Assembly: GCF_038095975.1 (NCBI RefSeq)
Contig: NZ_CP146003.1
Coordinates: 124,001 to 188,000, forward strand
DNA from: Mesomycoplasma ovipneumoniae
Lineage (GTDB): Bacteria > Bacillota_I > Bacilli_A > Mycoplasmatales > Metamycoplasmataceae
Direction of reading: 5' to 3'
DNA: 64,000 nt
Under the pieces are notes generated by a model. That model saw nothing but the letters and a program-made list of their open reading frames with translations. It was not told the DNA's origin and ran no database searches. The position numbers and the translations under genes were made by a program. Below, one piece after another: positions 41,866-53,317 of the stretch (its first letter is position 1; each line of letters opens with the position of its first letter).

Positions 41866-41940
41866 TCCTGAGTTATCCAGTTTGATGGCAAAAATTAACT
41901 TTTTATTGAATATAAATATGAAAAATACCACTAAATAAAC
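41866..41940 (+). repeat. Dispersed palindromic repeat, copy 3, abutting the IS3-type element
   Basis: TCCTGAGTTATCCAGTTTGA, TGGCAAAAATTAACTTTTTA, TTGAATATAAATATGAAAAA, TACCACTAAATAAAC. It is in inverse orientation to copy 4 on the other side of the element. Confidence 0.85.
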
Positions 41941-41956
41941 TAGGACAAAGAAAAGT

Positions 41957-42026
41957 AACACTAAGGTGTTGGCTTTTTTTGTCCGATTTTAGGAGGAGGC
42001 TAACACCAAAAGTGTTAGCTTTTTTA
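41957..42026 (+). terminator. Two terminator-like hairpins at the left end of the IS3 element
   Basis: AACAC/GTGTT followed by a T7 run (about 41957-41980), and GCTAACAC/GTGTTAGC (41999-42006/42012-42019) followed by T6. They sit before the transposase ATG and would block read-through into it, a common self-limiting feature of IS elements. Confidence 0.6.
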
Positions 42027-42058
42027 AATTTTCAAATTCAACAAAAAGGAGAATACTA

Positions 42059-43237
42059 ATGTCAAGACACTTTAAAAAGGACGAGTTTGATATGATTTAT
42101 AAAATTTACAATGAATTTGGATTAAAACAAACAATAAATTATATAAATGATATTTCGCCAGATACAAATTTTATAACCAGAGATCAACTAGTTCGAAGAA
42201 TCAAAAAAATTATTAGATATTATAATAATGGTATGCAAGACCAATTATTAGATAAAAAGGGTGCAAGGAGAAAGCCAGGGAGTGGCAAACCTAAAAAACA
42301 AATTGAACCCGATTGAAACGAATTTACAAAAGAAGAATTAATAGAAATAGCTAAGAGATATTACGAAACCAACAAAGATAAATCAAAATCAGGAAAACTT
42401 AGTGAAGCCAAAACACTAAATATTCCCTACAGCAAATCTGCAAAAATTTTTAATGTATGTAGACAATCAGTGGCAAAATCTAAAACTAGAGTTATAAAAG
42501 TAAAAGAGCACAAAAATGACGCAATAATTAAAAAATCCTTTCTTGATAACAAAGGTAGATATGGTCGGCTAAGGTTGAGTGCTTATATTTCTATGAAATA
42601 TAATATTTACATTAACCCTCGAAGTCTTGGAAGACATTTAAAAAGATTGAATTTAGTATGCAAAATTAGAAAACGAAGAAGAAAGAGCGAAATTAAGAAC
42701 ACCAAATTCGCACTTCCGGATATTGTTAAACGCGACTACAATGATAAATTAAATAGAAATATTTTTGCTACTGATGTTACATATATAAAAGCTCCCAGAG
42801 ATGTTAAGGAAAACCATGTATTTTTGTCTGTAATAATTGAGCATAAAACTAAAAAAATCAGAGATTTTAAATTATCACTAAGCAATGATCTTAATTTAGT
42901 TATGGATAATATAAAGACATTCAGGTCTATTGATAAAGATTTTGTTATTCATTCGGACCATGGATTTCAATACACTTCAAAAGTCTATATTGACAAAATA
43001 AATAAAATGGGAGGAACTGTTTCGTTGTCTTGCATAGGAAATTCTTTGGATAATAGGGAGGCTGAATATTGATTTTCAATTATAAAAAGTGAATGCTTAA
43101 ACGAGTTAAACTACAGCAAAATAACTTTTGAAGATCTGAAAAAAATAATTGCAGATTATATATTTTGATACAACAATTATAGAATTCAATCGATTTTAAA
43201 TTGAAAAACACCACAGCAATATGCTATGATGTTATAA
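42059..43237 (+). CDS. IS3-family transposase, single-frame OrfAB
   Basis: 392 residues in one frame (TGA as Trp), where most IS3 elements need a -1 frameshift between OrfA and OrfB. The N-terminus has helix-turn-helix-like segments. The rve catalytic core has Asp in FATDVTYIKAP, Asp in VIHSDHGFQYTS and Glu in NREAEYWFSIIKSE. The frame is intact. A near match to the IS1221 group of porcine mycoplasmas is expected from memory but not verified. Confidence 0.9.
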
Positions 43238-43268
43238 TAATATTAAACTGTTAATTTTCTTTGCCCTA

Positions 43269-43338
43269 GTTTATTTACCGGTATTTTTGCCTATTTATAT
43301 TCACTAAAAAGTGAATTTTTGCCATCAAACCACAAATC
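43269..43338 (-). repeat. Dispersed palindromic repeat, copy 4
   Basis: Reverse orientation: GTTTATTTACCGGTATTTTT, GCC, TATTTATATTCACTAAAAAG, TGAATTTTTGCCATCAAAC. The core TTCACT/AGTGAA palindrome is perfect here. Confidence 0.85.
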
Positions 43339-43339
43339 A

Positions 43340-43384
43340 AAAAAAAAAAAAAAATCATCTTCTTAAAAATGGAGATGATTTTTG
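43340..43384 (-). terminator. glyA terminator
   Basis: On the minus strand, AATCATCT / AGATGATT (plus 43373-43380 and 43353-43360) followed by a run of about 15 T's (plus-strand A's at 43340-43354). Confidence 0.85.
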
Positions 43385-43409
43385 CTAAACAAAAAATAAT
43401 TTATTCTTT

Positions 43410-44666
43410 TTAAATCCAGTAACTAGACTTAACCGGAAATTTTTTTGTTAATTCCTGAATTTTTAGTTTAATTTCTTCAATTTCACTAGGATTTAAATTT
43501 TTCTTTCTCAAGACAAAATCAATAATTTCAGCAAGAATAGCAAATTCTTTTTCCTTAAAACCGCGAGAAGTCATCGCTGGAGTGCCAAAACGAATTCCTG
43601 AAGTTACAAAAGGACTTAGAGTATCATTTGGAATTGTGTTTTTATTTGTAATAATATTTACTGATTCAAGTAAAATTTGTGCTTGTTTACCTGTTAGATC
43701 ATAGGTTTTTTTAACATCAACAATAAAAAGGTGATTTTGAGTTTTTCCTGAGACAATTCTTGCACCTTTTTTTGCAAATTCATTTGCAAAAAAAGCGGCA
43801 TTTTTAACGATTTGCTGACAATAATCTTTAAATCAAGGCTGTAGAGCTTCGTTAAATGCAACAGCTTTTGCGGCAATTGTATTAAAAAGTGGACCACCTT
43901 GAATTCCAGGGAAAACAATTTTGTCAATTTTATTTGCAATTTCTTCAATGTCTGTTAAAATCAAGCCACCTCGAGGTCCGCGCAGAGTTTTTTGGGTTGT
44001 TGATGTTATTACGTGCGCAATTCCAACTGGCGAAGGATGCACGCCTGCAGCAATAAGGCCGGCAATATGAGCAATGTCAGCCAGTAAATAGGCTCCGACC
44101 TTGTCGGCAATTTGTCGAAAACGGACAAAATCAATCAAACCTGAATAAGCCGAATAGCCACAAATTATTAAATTTGGCCTAGTCTGAACAGCTATTTTTT
44201 CAATTTCATCATAATCAAGAGTTTCATTTTTGTCAAGAAAATAGCTAATTCCGGTGTAAAAAATTCCGGAAAAATTAACTTTATATCCGTGAGTTAAATG
44301 GCCGCCTGAACTTAAATCAAGGCCAAGAATTTTGTCTCCAGGTTTTAAAAGTGCGGCAAAAACGGCTGAATTTGCACTTGAGCCCGAATAGGGTTGGACA
44401 TTTGCAAATTTTGTTCCAAAAAGTTGCTTTGCACGCTCAATTGCAATTAATTCAATTTTGTCAATGAACTCGCAACCACCATAATAGCGTTTTCCAGGAT
44501 AACCTTCGCCATATTTATTGCTCAAACTTGTTCCATTTGCGCTTAGGACATCTTCGGAGGCATAATTTTCACTGGCAATTAGCTCAATTTGGTCGTTTTG
44601 TCTTTGACTTTCTAAATTAATTAGCTCAGAAATTTGTTGATCTTTAATATTAATTTTCTTGTACAT
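43410..44666 (-). CDS. glyA: Serine hydroxymethyltransferase
   Basis: 418 residues, normal length. Substrate/PLP region: [13 protein letters not shown]-type segment near the start, [32 protein letters not shown], and the PLP lysine in [14 protein letters not shown]. It converts serine to glycine and charges tetrahydrofolate. TGA codons are Trp. A TATAAT box (plus 44684-44689) lies 18 bases upstream of the ATG. It faces the secDF gene divergently. Confidence 0.97.
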
Positions 44667-44766
44667 TTTTCAAAAACATAGAAATTATACTATAAAAATA
44701 AGGAATTCTCTAAAAACAGCCAACATTTTGCAAAAAATTTTTTTGCATTTGCTAAGCAAAACATGG

Positions 44767-44772
44767 TATAAT
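44767..44772 (+). promoter_or_regulatory. secDF promoter, -10 box
   Basis: TATAAT, 26 bases before the ATG; AGAAGGGGAAG (44784-44794) is the ribosome binding site. Confidence 0.6.
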
Positions 44773-44797
44773 TTTAAATTTACTAGAAGGGGAAGTC

Positions 44798-47392
44798 ATG
44801 AAAATACGTAGTTTTTTTGCTAGGTTGTTTTCGCTTAATAGTTGAAAGCGTTTTTTTCTTGCTTTTTTAACATTTTCTTTTCTTGGAAGTGGTGTTTTTC
44901 TCGTTTCAAATTACTATATTTCTCAGAACATTAATCGCTCAATTGAATATGGTGGCGGTGCTGAGGTTTTAGTTCAAGTTAAAACTTTGGACGGAAAAAT
45001 TCCATCTTCAAAAGTTGTTCAGGAGGCAGATTCAGCTATTTTCCAGCGTCTAACCGGCGGGGCTAATTTGAATGGTACTAACGTTTTTACCGAAGGTGAA
45101 GGACGAATAAGAATTTCACGTAATAAAATCTCAAATAATCGTGAATTAGAGCAATTTATTGATGAAATAGTCAATAAACCAACACTTACAATTACAGATG
45201 TTAACACAAATCCCCTTTTTTTTGATGGTAAATTTGCAACAAACCTTAGTCTTGAAAACGGTGATGAGTCAAATTGGCTAGTTCCATTTGCTCCAGGTTC
45301 TGCCCTTTCACAGCCAAATCCCCAAAATCCATCAAGTAATCAAGTATTAATCGAATTAAAAGACAACAATGCTCAATTAGAGTGAACTAAAGCCACTGAA
45401 CATATTTCAAAATTGCCTCGTGGTCAAAACAGAATTTTAATTTGGTCTAATATTTCTGAACTTAAAAAAATAGCCCAAGAAAAATTCCCGCTTCAGTGAG
45501 AAAGAGCTAATAAAAATATATATAATTTTTTGCACGTTGGCGAAAAAACTACCCCTGATTTTTTGCCAGACCGAAAAATTTTGCAACCTTCACTTAAAAA
45601 ATTCCAAATTGATGCAAAAAGGTATTTAATTTCCGATGCAACAGTTAGTCAAGCTTTAAATGGAAAATCCTTTGTAATTACAGGTAATTTTTCTCCACAA
45701 GAGGCAAAACAATTAGCACTGGATATTAATTATGGTACTGCTGATTATAAATTAGATTTTTTGTCAGCTTCATTTGTTAGCAAAACCAAGTCTGAGTCAG
45801 CCTTTATTGCTGGATGAATCGCAATTGGTCTAGCAATTGCGATAATTTCGCTATTTTTGATTGTAAATTACGGGGTTTTAGGAATTGTTGCAACAGTTTC
45901 GCTTTCACTTTATGTCTTTTTAACATTACTTTTTTTCACAATTGTTCGAGGTGAATATTCTCCAATAACCATTTCAGCGCTTGTTGTTGGAATTGGGATG
46001 AACATTGATGCAAATGTCATTAGTTTTGAACTATTTAAATCGAGAATTTATGCCGGTAATTCGGCAATAAAAGCAAATTCCCAGGCTAATCGAACCTCTT
46101 TTAATGCAATTATTGACTCAAATGTTACAACACTGATAGCTGCACTTGTTTTGTTCTTTTTTGGAACTAAAAATGTAAAAAGTTTCTCAATTACTCTTAT
46201 TTTTTCAATTGTCTTTACACTAATAGTGACAATCGGATTTACAAAATTTTTCACAAGCTTTATTCTTAAAGCTGATTATTTCCAAAAAAGTAACAGATTT
46301 TGACTTTTAGGTATAAAAAATTATTACTTGAAAAAATATGAACGGGGTTACCAATCAGTTTATTCAAGAATTAATTATGAAAAAATTTATAAATATTCTA
46401 GATGAACTCCGCTTGTTTTGTTTGTAGGTTCCTTAGTGGTTTTTGCAACTTTTGCCGGAATTTATAAGTCTTTTGGTTCAGGATTTAATTTAGCTATTGA
46501 CTTTAGTGGTGGTACAAACTTGCTAATTGAAACCTCAAATTCAAGTTTTGACTTGATAAACCAAGAAAAAGCTAATAAAATAATTGATTTTTTAAATTCA
46601 CATAATATTAATAGTACAAATTCGCAAATAATTTTAAATCCTTTAAACGAGTCATCTTCTGTTTTCAATATTGAAGTCAAAACCCAACTAGACTTAGCTT
46701 CCAGACTTTCGACCCTTAATTCAGAAATTCAAAGCAATTTTTCAAATATTCGAATGACGAATTATTCAATTTCAAATGAAGAAGCACAAAAATTAATTTT
46801 TAATGCAATACTTTCAGTTGGCTTAGCACTTGTTTTTGTAAGTATCTTTACACTGATTAGATTTAAATGAACTTTTTCATTTGCAATTATTCTTTCTCAA
46901 TTATTTAATGTTTTAATGGTCTTTTCTGTGATTATTATTACTCGAATTCAAATATCTCAAAATTTGGTTGTTGCAATTTTAACTCTAATTGGTTATACCG
47001 TAAATGATACAATTGTTGTCTTTGACCGTATTAAGACAAAATTTAGTGAAACAAATCACGTTGATGTTTACAAAAGTGAAAAAATTAACCAAATTTCATT
47101 AGAGGCAATTAAAGATACAGCCAAAAGATCTATTTTTACATCGCTAACAACAATTTTTACAATCATAGTTTTAATGATTTTTTATGAATCAATTGATGTA
47201 GTTTTCAGTTTAACAATGCTTATAGGTGTTATAATCGGAACATATTCTTCATTATTTGTCGCAACTAGAATATGAAATAAATTAGAAGCATATCGAAACT
47301 ATAAAAAACAAAAAAGAATTAACGCTAAATACTGAAATATTCAGAAAGTTCATGAACAAACATTTGCAAGCATTAACGACTATGAGAAATAA
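44798..47392 (+). CDS. secDF: Fused protein translocase subunit SecDF
   Basis: 864 residues. SecD half: first helix 18-45, extracellular domain, then SGNF-like NGKSFVITGNFSPQEAKQLA and helices with ALVVGIGMNIDANVISFE. SecF half starts near residue 530: FNLAIDFSGGTNLLIE, then GYTVNDTIVVFDRI and KDTAKRSIFTSLTTIFT. Twelve helices in total. It uses ion gradients to complete Sec translocation with SecY. Many TGA (Trp) codons. The SecD signature has drifted, but the helix and motif order is complete. Confidence 0.93.
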
Positions 47393-47394
47393 GT

Positions 47395-47452
47395 AACCAA
47401 AAATTAAAATAATTACTAAAAAATATCTATTTTAATTTTTGGTTTTTATTTT
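47395..47452 (+). terminator. secDF terminator
   Basis: Perfect 17-bp stem AACCAAAAATTAAAATA (47395-47411) / its complement (47428-47444), followed by TTTATTTTG. Confidence 0.85.
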
Positions 47453-47490
47453 GTTAAAATTTTTCTATCGTTTAAAATTAAAGGTTAAAA

Positions 47491-48777
47491 ATGAAATCAT
47501 TCTTAAATTCAAGTCCTAAGGGTACTTATGATATTGTTGAGCAAGAAAGTGAAATATTCCTAAAAATCCGTAATATTTTTTTCCAATATGCTAGAAAATT
47601 TAATTTCTCATATATTGAAACACCCATTTTTGAATATGCAGAAATTTTTGAAAAAACTAGCCAAGATTCAGACGTAGTAACCAAAGAACTCTATAAATTT
47701 TTGGATAAATCAAATCGACAATTAGCTTTAAGACCTGAGGGAACTGCACCAATCATGCGGGCAATTTGACAGCACAAATTGCACCAAATTGAAAAAAAGT
47801 TTTTTTATTTTGGCCCCATGTTTCGCTATGAAAAACCGCAAAAAGGCCGTTTTCGTCAGTTTTACCAAGCCGGATTTGAAATTACTAACTATAAACCAGA
47901 GTCATTTTTTTTACAAGTTTTAGAAGTCATTCTTTTAGTTATTAAAATTCTTGAAAATCTTAAAATTCAAAACTACCAACTTAAAATTAATTACCTTTCA
48001 AATTCACAAACAAGAGAAGAATATTCTAAAGCTTTAAGTCAATATTTTGAAAAATATATCGATAAACTGGAGCCTATTTCTAAATTACGCATTAAGAATA
48101 ATCCTTTGAGAATTCTTGATGACAAGATAGAATCTTCTAAAGATTTTGTCAAATTAGCCCCAAAAATAAGCGACTTTTGATCAATTGATGATAAGAAAAA
48201 TTTCAATTCAATAATTTCAATTTTTGAAAAATTTAAAATTAATTACGTGATTGACTATTCTTTAGTTCGAGGGCTTGATTATTATGATGAATTTGTTTTT
48301 GAATTTATCGATACTGACAAAATTTTAGGCTCAAAATTAACTTTTGCAGGTGGAGGTTGTTATAATAATTTACCACAAAAATTTGGCATGTCTAATTTTA
48401 AAAGTATCGGGGTTGCCTTTGGAATTGAGCGTCTGATAGAAATTTTTAAATCTAATTCCCCTACTAAATTTACAAATTTAGATTTTTATTTAATTGGCTT
48501 TAGTCAAGATGAAATTCTTAAAAATTTTGAACTTGCAATTTTACTTCGTGAGCAAAATTTTCGAGTTGATTTAAATAAATTACCCTTGTCAATTAAAGAT
48601 GGATTTCAAAAAGCAAAAAAATCAAGTGCAAAATTTGCTTTTTTCTTTGAAAAAGACGAACAACCAGGCCAAATATCAATCAAAAACCTTCAAACATCTA
48701 TTAACAAAGTCATTTCACTTTTAAATATTGATTTTAAATTTTTAAAAACACTTATAGACGGAGAAACACATGTATAA
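47491..48777 (+). CDS. hisS: Histidine-tRNA ligase
   Basis: 428 residues, class II. Motif 1 region SYIETPIFE, LRPEGTAPIMRA, motif 2 FRYEKPQKGRFRQFYQAGFE, the histidine signature LVRGLDYYDEFVFEF, motif 3 GVAFGIERL, then the anticodon-binding domain. Overlaps aspS by 8 bases; the two synthetases form an operon. Confidence 0.96.
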
Positions 48778-50482
48778 TTCAAAAAATTTATCCAAAGAAC
48801 AAATTGGAAATATAGTTTCAATTCAAGGTTGAGTCCAAAATATTCGTAAAATTAAAAGTAAAACCTTTGTGGTAATCCGTGATTATCAGGGAATTTTTCA
48901 AGTAATTATTGATGAAAATACCAAAAAAGTCGACAAATACTCAAAAGAATCTGTTGTGCGTGTTGAAGGTATTTTATCGCTAAGAAGCAATCCAAATACA
49001 AAAATTCATAACGGCGATCTTGAAATAAATGCAATAAATTTTGAAACACTTTCATTTTCACAGCCAATTCCGTTTGAAATTCATAATGAGGCTCACGCTA
49101 ATGAAGATTTACGTTTGGAATACAGATTTTTAGATTTACGTCGGGAAGTAATGCAGAAAAATTTGACTTTTCGTTATCGAATTTTTCACTATATTCGCTC
49201 TTTCCTTTTTGAAAATAATTTTATCGAAATTGAAACCCCGATTTTGTCAAAATCAACACCTGAGGGAGCAAGATCTTTTTTAGTTCCTACTCGTCAAAAA
49301 GGAAAATTCTTTGCCTTACCGCAGTCACCTCAAATTTATAAGCAACTTTTAATGGTTTCTGGATTTGAAAAATACTTCCAATTTGCGCGTGTCTTTCGTG
49401 ATGAGGATTTAAGAAAGGACCGCCAATTTGAATTTTGTCAACTAGATTTAGAATTTGGCTTTAGTAATTTTGAACAAATCTCCAATCAGATTGAAAACCT
49501 TATAAAATATTTGTGAGAAAAAATTTACTCTAATTCAAAAATTGAATTTCCGCGGCTTGATTATGATTTTGTAATTGACAAATATGGAACCGACAAACCT
49601 GACTTGCGATTTGAAAATAAATTATTTTCTCTTGATTTTCTTGATGGTCATGATCCACTTTTCCAAGGTAAAACGCGTGGAATTTTTCTTGAAAATGTTT
49701 TAATTTCAAAACCAGATTACCGAATTTTTTCTGAAAAAATAAGACAACATAATGCGAACAGACTTTTATATATTCACATTGAATCTGGAAAAATTTCGTA
49801 TTTTTCTTTTAAAACTGATGAATCTGCCTTGAAATCTAAGCTTGAAACTTGATTATTAGACAACAATTATCAAAATGGAACTTTATTTTTAATTTCTGAT
49901 AATTATCAAGAAACATCATTAGCTCTTGGGGCTTTACGAAATTTATTAGCACAAAAATATGACCTTATTATTAATAAAAATGAATTTAAATTTGCCTGAA
50001 TTATTAATTGACCGCTTTTTGAGCTTGATTCAAATCAGCAAATAACTTCCGCTCACCACCCTTTTACGGCGCCCGTTGCTGAAAATATTGAATTTTTAGA
50101 TACTGACCCTATAAAAGTGCGCGCTCAATCTTATGATCTTGTGCTTAACGGTTTTGAACTTGGTTCTGGTTCAATAAGAATTAATAATTCTGAATTACAA
50201 AGTAAAATTTTTAGAATTTTAGGTCTTAATCAAGATCAAATTAACCTTCAATTTGGTAGTCTTTTAAAAGCTTTTAATTTTGGAGTCCCACCTCATGGAG
50301 GTTTTGCTTTTGGTCTTGACCGTCTAATTATGATTTTATTACAAACAAACTCAATTCGTGATGTTATTGCTTTTCCAGTAAATTCAAAAGGTTTGGACTT
50401 ATTGCTAAATTCACCTTCATCAATAAATTCTGAGTCATTATCTGAATATAATATCAAAATTAGCGACATAGATAAAGAATAA
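48770..50482 (+). CDS. aspS: Aspartate-tRNA ligase
   Basis: 570 residues. N-terminal OB-fold anticodon domain (IVSIQGWVQNIRK), motif 1 FIEIETPILSKSTPEGARSF, motif 2 FRDEDLRKDRQFEFCQLDLE, a bacterial-type insertion domain, HHPFTAP and motif 3 GFAFGLDRLIM. TGA codons are Trp. It starts inside hisS with coupled translation. Confidence 0.97.
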
Positions 50483-50583
50483 TTTTTAAAAAGCTTACAA
50501 ATTTTGAATAAATAAGACAAATTAGAATATTAATTTAAGGAAAAAGCAACTAATTTTTCCGAGTTTCCCAGTTTCAAATAAAT

Positions 50584-51115
50584 CAAACTAAAAAAGCTAA
50601 AATTTTGACTTAAAAAGCAAAATGATGAAATTTTTAAACTACTTTTTTAGTTTAAAACACTAACAAAAACCATAAAAAATACAACTACTATTTAAACTCA
50701 ATGCAAATAGAAAACTCGTTTTTATTTAAATTGAGCCTAAAAAAATATGTGAAGTTTTGAAAGAGCCATAATCAAAAGCCATAAATTTGAAGATTTCTAA
50801 ACGGTTAAATTTAAGGCATTCCATCATATTTAAAAATATAATGGATAATTCGCAATATTTGATTTTTTAGCCAAAAAACATAATTAATTCCCCCTTAATT
50901 CAATATCAAAATTTATTAATTTATTCTTAGTGAGCTTTATTATAACATAATTTTATTTTAGGCCAAACATTTTTTTTTTTTTTTGTAAAAGGTTAATTTC
51001 AAAACTATAAAAATTAAGGTTTTAGCATCAAAAAACACGTATTTACAGCTATTTTTGCGTATTTATATTCACTAAAAAGTGAATTTTTGCCGTCAAACTG
51101 GCAAACTCAGGATTT
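50584..51115 (+). repeat. 530-bp direct repeat, left copy
   Basis: Matches 62503-63027 almost throughout, for example AAACTAAAAAAGCTAAAATT, AATACAACTACTATTTAAAC, GATTTCTAAACGGTTAAATT, CTTAATTCAATATCAAAATT. Same orientation. The homopolymer T run is 15 here and 17 in the right copy. Confidence 0.9.
51038..51112 (-). repeat. Dispersed palindromic repeat, copy 5
   Basis: Reverse orientation at the end of the left 530-bp repeat: GCGTATTTATATTCACTAAA, AAGTGAATTTTTGCCGTCAA, ACTCAGGA. Confidence 0.85.
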
Positions 51116-51275
51116 AAGCAAAAAGTAACTAATTTTTATCTTTAATCCAAAACAAAAATTCCTAAAGAATTAAGCCTTGAACAGCTCTAAATCTTTAGGA
51201 ATTTATAATATATAACAAAGAGATTTTGCAAATTTATCTAAAATTTAGTCTTAATATACAAGCAAAATTCAAAAA

Positions 51276-53240
51276 CTAGAATTGCTCAAATTTTAGCAAT
51301 TTAATTACCGGTTTACGATAACTTAGTCAAGAAATTATTAGGTAAATCACCGAAATAGACCCAAACATTATAAGTCATATTATTATAAGTAAAGCCCCAA
51401 CTTGGCTCAGCGAAGGTAGTAAAATATCTTGACCAATTATTGCGGTATAAATTTTTCCCATTGACGGAATGAAAACGATTGAATTAATAAACAAAATAAA
51501 GAGCGAAATTATAATAATATTTAGTCAATGGTAAAAGAAAATTTGTCAAGTTTTAGCATTTAGTGCCTTAAGAATTCCAATTAATTTCATTTTTGAATCA
51601 CTCAGGTTTTTAGCATAAAAGACTGTCTGAATTAGCAAAATTATGACAAATAAAACTAAAATAGCACCAATAACTATATTTGTAAATGATTGTGTATTTA
51701 ATATTGATTTTGTTATGCCACCTAGAGACGATTGGATTTCAAATTCTTTGTTGTTTTTAGCAAAATTTTCAATATTATTGGCTAAATCATCATCAATATT
51801 AAAATAAAGTTTCAATACTCAAGGGTCAATTTTTTCTGGCTTATTGTTGTCAAGATTTTCATTTGGTCCGTTGTTTTTTTGCACAGGTTTTGCTGGTTCA
51901 AAAAATTTATGATGTAAAAAGCTAAAATTTAATCTATCTAAAGTAGCCAAACTACTTATGCCAACTACTTTTAGATCTACGGCTGTGTTTCGAAAACTTG
52001 AGACACTAATTTTTTGATTGTTTGGCTGTTCTATATTAAATTTTGTTGCTAGAGATTTTGAAATTATTATTTCATCTTTGTTCTGAATATTTCTGCCTAC
52101 TAAATTTTTGTTGTCAAAAATAAATCTATTTTTAAAAAAATCACTTTCATCAATATAGTCAACAGAAGAATCAAACTCTACTTTATCGCCATAAGTGAAA
52201 GTAACCTTAGGAAAGGTAAAAATAGGAACAATTTTTACAATTTTTGTGTTATCTTCTTGAAGTTTTGTGATTTCATTAGTAGAAAATGTGTTTATTTCTG
52301 CATTTGATTTTTTGGTTATTACAACCGAATCTAATTGATATTCAATCGTGTTTTGCAAATTAGTGCTGCTAATATTTAAATTTAAGACCCCAAATAATAA
52401 TGTCCCAAAAAAACTGGTTAAAAAAAGCAACAAAAATAAAATACTTGAAGTAAGTTTTGATTTAAAATCTGTAATTGTTAATAAAAAACCTGTTTTAAAT
52501 TCTTGTTTAATTTTCGAAAGTTTTGAATTTTTAGCTGTTTTTTGATAGTTTAAATCGCTGTTTTTAGCTGTATCTTTAGTAATTAAGGACTGATTTTGGC
52601 TATTTTTGTCAAAAATTTCCTCAGAAATTTTGTTTTTTTCAATATAAACAATTTTGTCGGCATATTTTTTTGCTAAATCAAGGTTATGACTAACTACTAA
52701 AATAGTTTTATTTTTGGCAATATTAGTTAAATTTTCAAATACAATTTTTGCATTTTCAATATCTAAATTTCTTGTTGGTTCATCAAGTAATATAAAACTA
52801 CTATCACGTGAAAGTGAGCGTAAAATTGCAATTCTTTGCCTTTCACCGCCAGATAAATTATTTACTTTTTGTTCAAGTTGTTCAGTTTTTATCGACATTA
52901 AATTTGCATTTTGATTTAATGCATTTTTGTCTAAAAGTTTATTTATTACATTATTTCCTATTAAAATATTGTCATTAGATGTAATTTTTTCGATTAAATT
53001 AAAATCTTGAAAAACAACATCAACTAATGGTTTTTTAATTTCAGAACCATTTTCATCAAAAAAAGAAATGTTTCCACTATCTTTTTTTGTAAAACCGGCA
53101 ATTAAATTAATAAGAGTTGTTTTACCGATTCCTGACTCACCAACTACAAAAGTTACTTTGTTCGAAGGAATTTCAAGATTTAGTGAATTAAAAATAAATC
53201 TGTCATCAATTTTTTTCGTTAAATTTTGAATTTTTATCAT
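51276..53240 (-). CDS. ABC transporter, ATPase fused to permease, internally shortened (copy 2)
   Basis: 654 residues. ATPase domain: Walker A GESGIGKTT (34-42), LSGGERQR, FILLDEPTRN (Arg in place of the usual Gly), SHNLDLAKKYAD. Helix near 270-290, then the first half of the extracellular domain (SDFFKNRFIFDNKNLVGRNIQNKDEIIISK). About 110-140 residues present in copies 1 and 3 are missing between KPVQKNNG and YFNIDDDLANN. Three C-terminal helices remain, with SKMKLIGILKALN. Probably still folds, but the loss removes the second extracellular lobe. Ends at TAG 51276. Confidence 0.8.
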
Positions 53241-53317
53241 TTTTCCTCAGGTCTAAAATTAAAAAACTTGTAAATCTTTTTTATATTTATATAAAAAATC
53301 ACGGATGTGATTTTAGA

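Larger units (their letters stand above)
41447..42058. other. Region between helicase gene and IS3 transposase
   Basis: A minus-strand -10 box (TATAAT, plus-strand 41470-41475) 24 bases from the helicase ATG; paired hairpins at 41507-41580; dispersed repeat copy 3 (41866-41940); and two hairpins inside the left end of the IS element. The stretch 41640-41820 shows nothing. Confidence 0.6.
41941..43268 (+). mobile_element. IS3-family insertion sequence (IS1221-like)
   Basis: 1.33 kb with terminal inverted repeats: left TAGGACAAAGAAAAGTAACA, right inverted TAGGGCAAAGAAAATTAACA. The inverted similarity continues outward another 70-75 bases through repeat copies 3 and 4. Two terminator-like hairpins at the left end shield the transposase gene from outside transcription. 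No clear short target duplication is visible because the flanks are inverted copies of each other. Confidence 0.8.
50483..51275. other. Repeat-filled region between aspS and the ABC genes
   Basis: 793 bases, convergent. It holds the left copy of the 530-bp repeat (50584-51115), including the palindrome TTTTAAACTA/TAGTTTAAAA (50632-50657), a T15 run (50970-50984) and dispersed repeat copy 5. Beyond 51120 I see nothing besides the hairpin-like AATTCCTAAAG/CTTTAGGAATT (about 51166-51203). Confidence 0.65.

Noticed and set aside
43269-43338. Repeat copy 4 as a glyA regulatory element
   Set aside because: It lies downstream of glyA and beyond its terminator, and the same repeat occurs at five other unrelated places.
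50632-50657. TTTTAAACTA/TAGTTTAAAA as the aspS terminator
   Set aside because: It is part of the 530-bp repeat, occurs again at 62550-62575 far from any gene end, lies 150 bases past aspS and has no T-run; left as a palindrome within the repeat.
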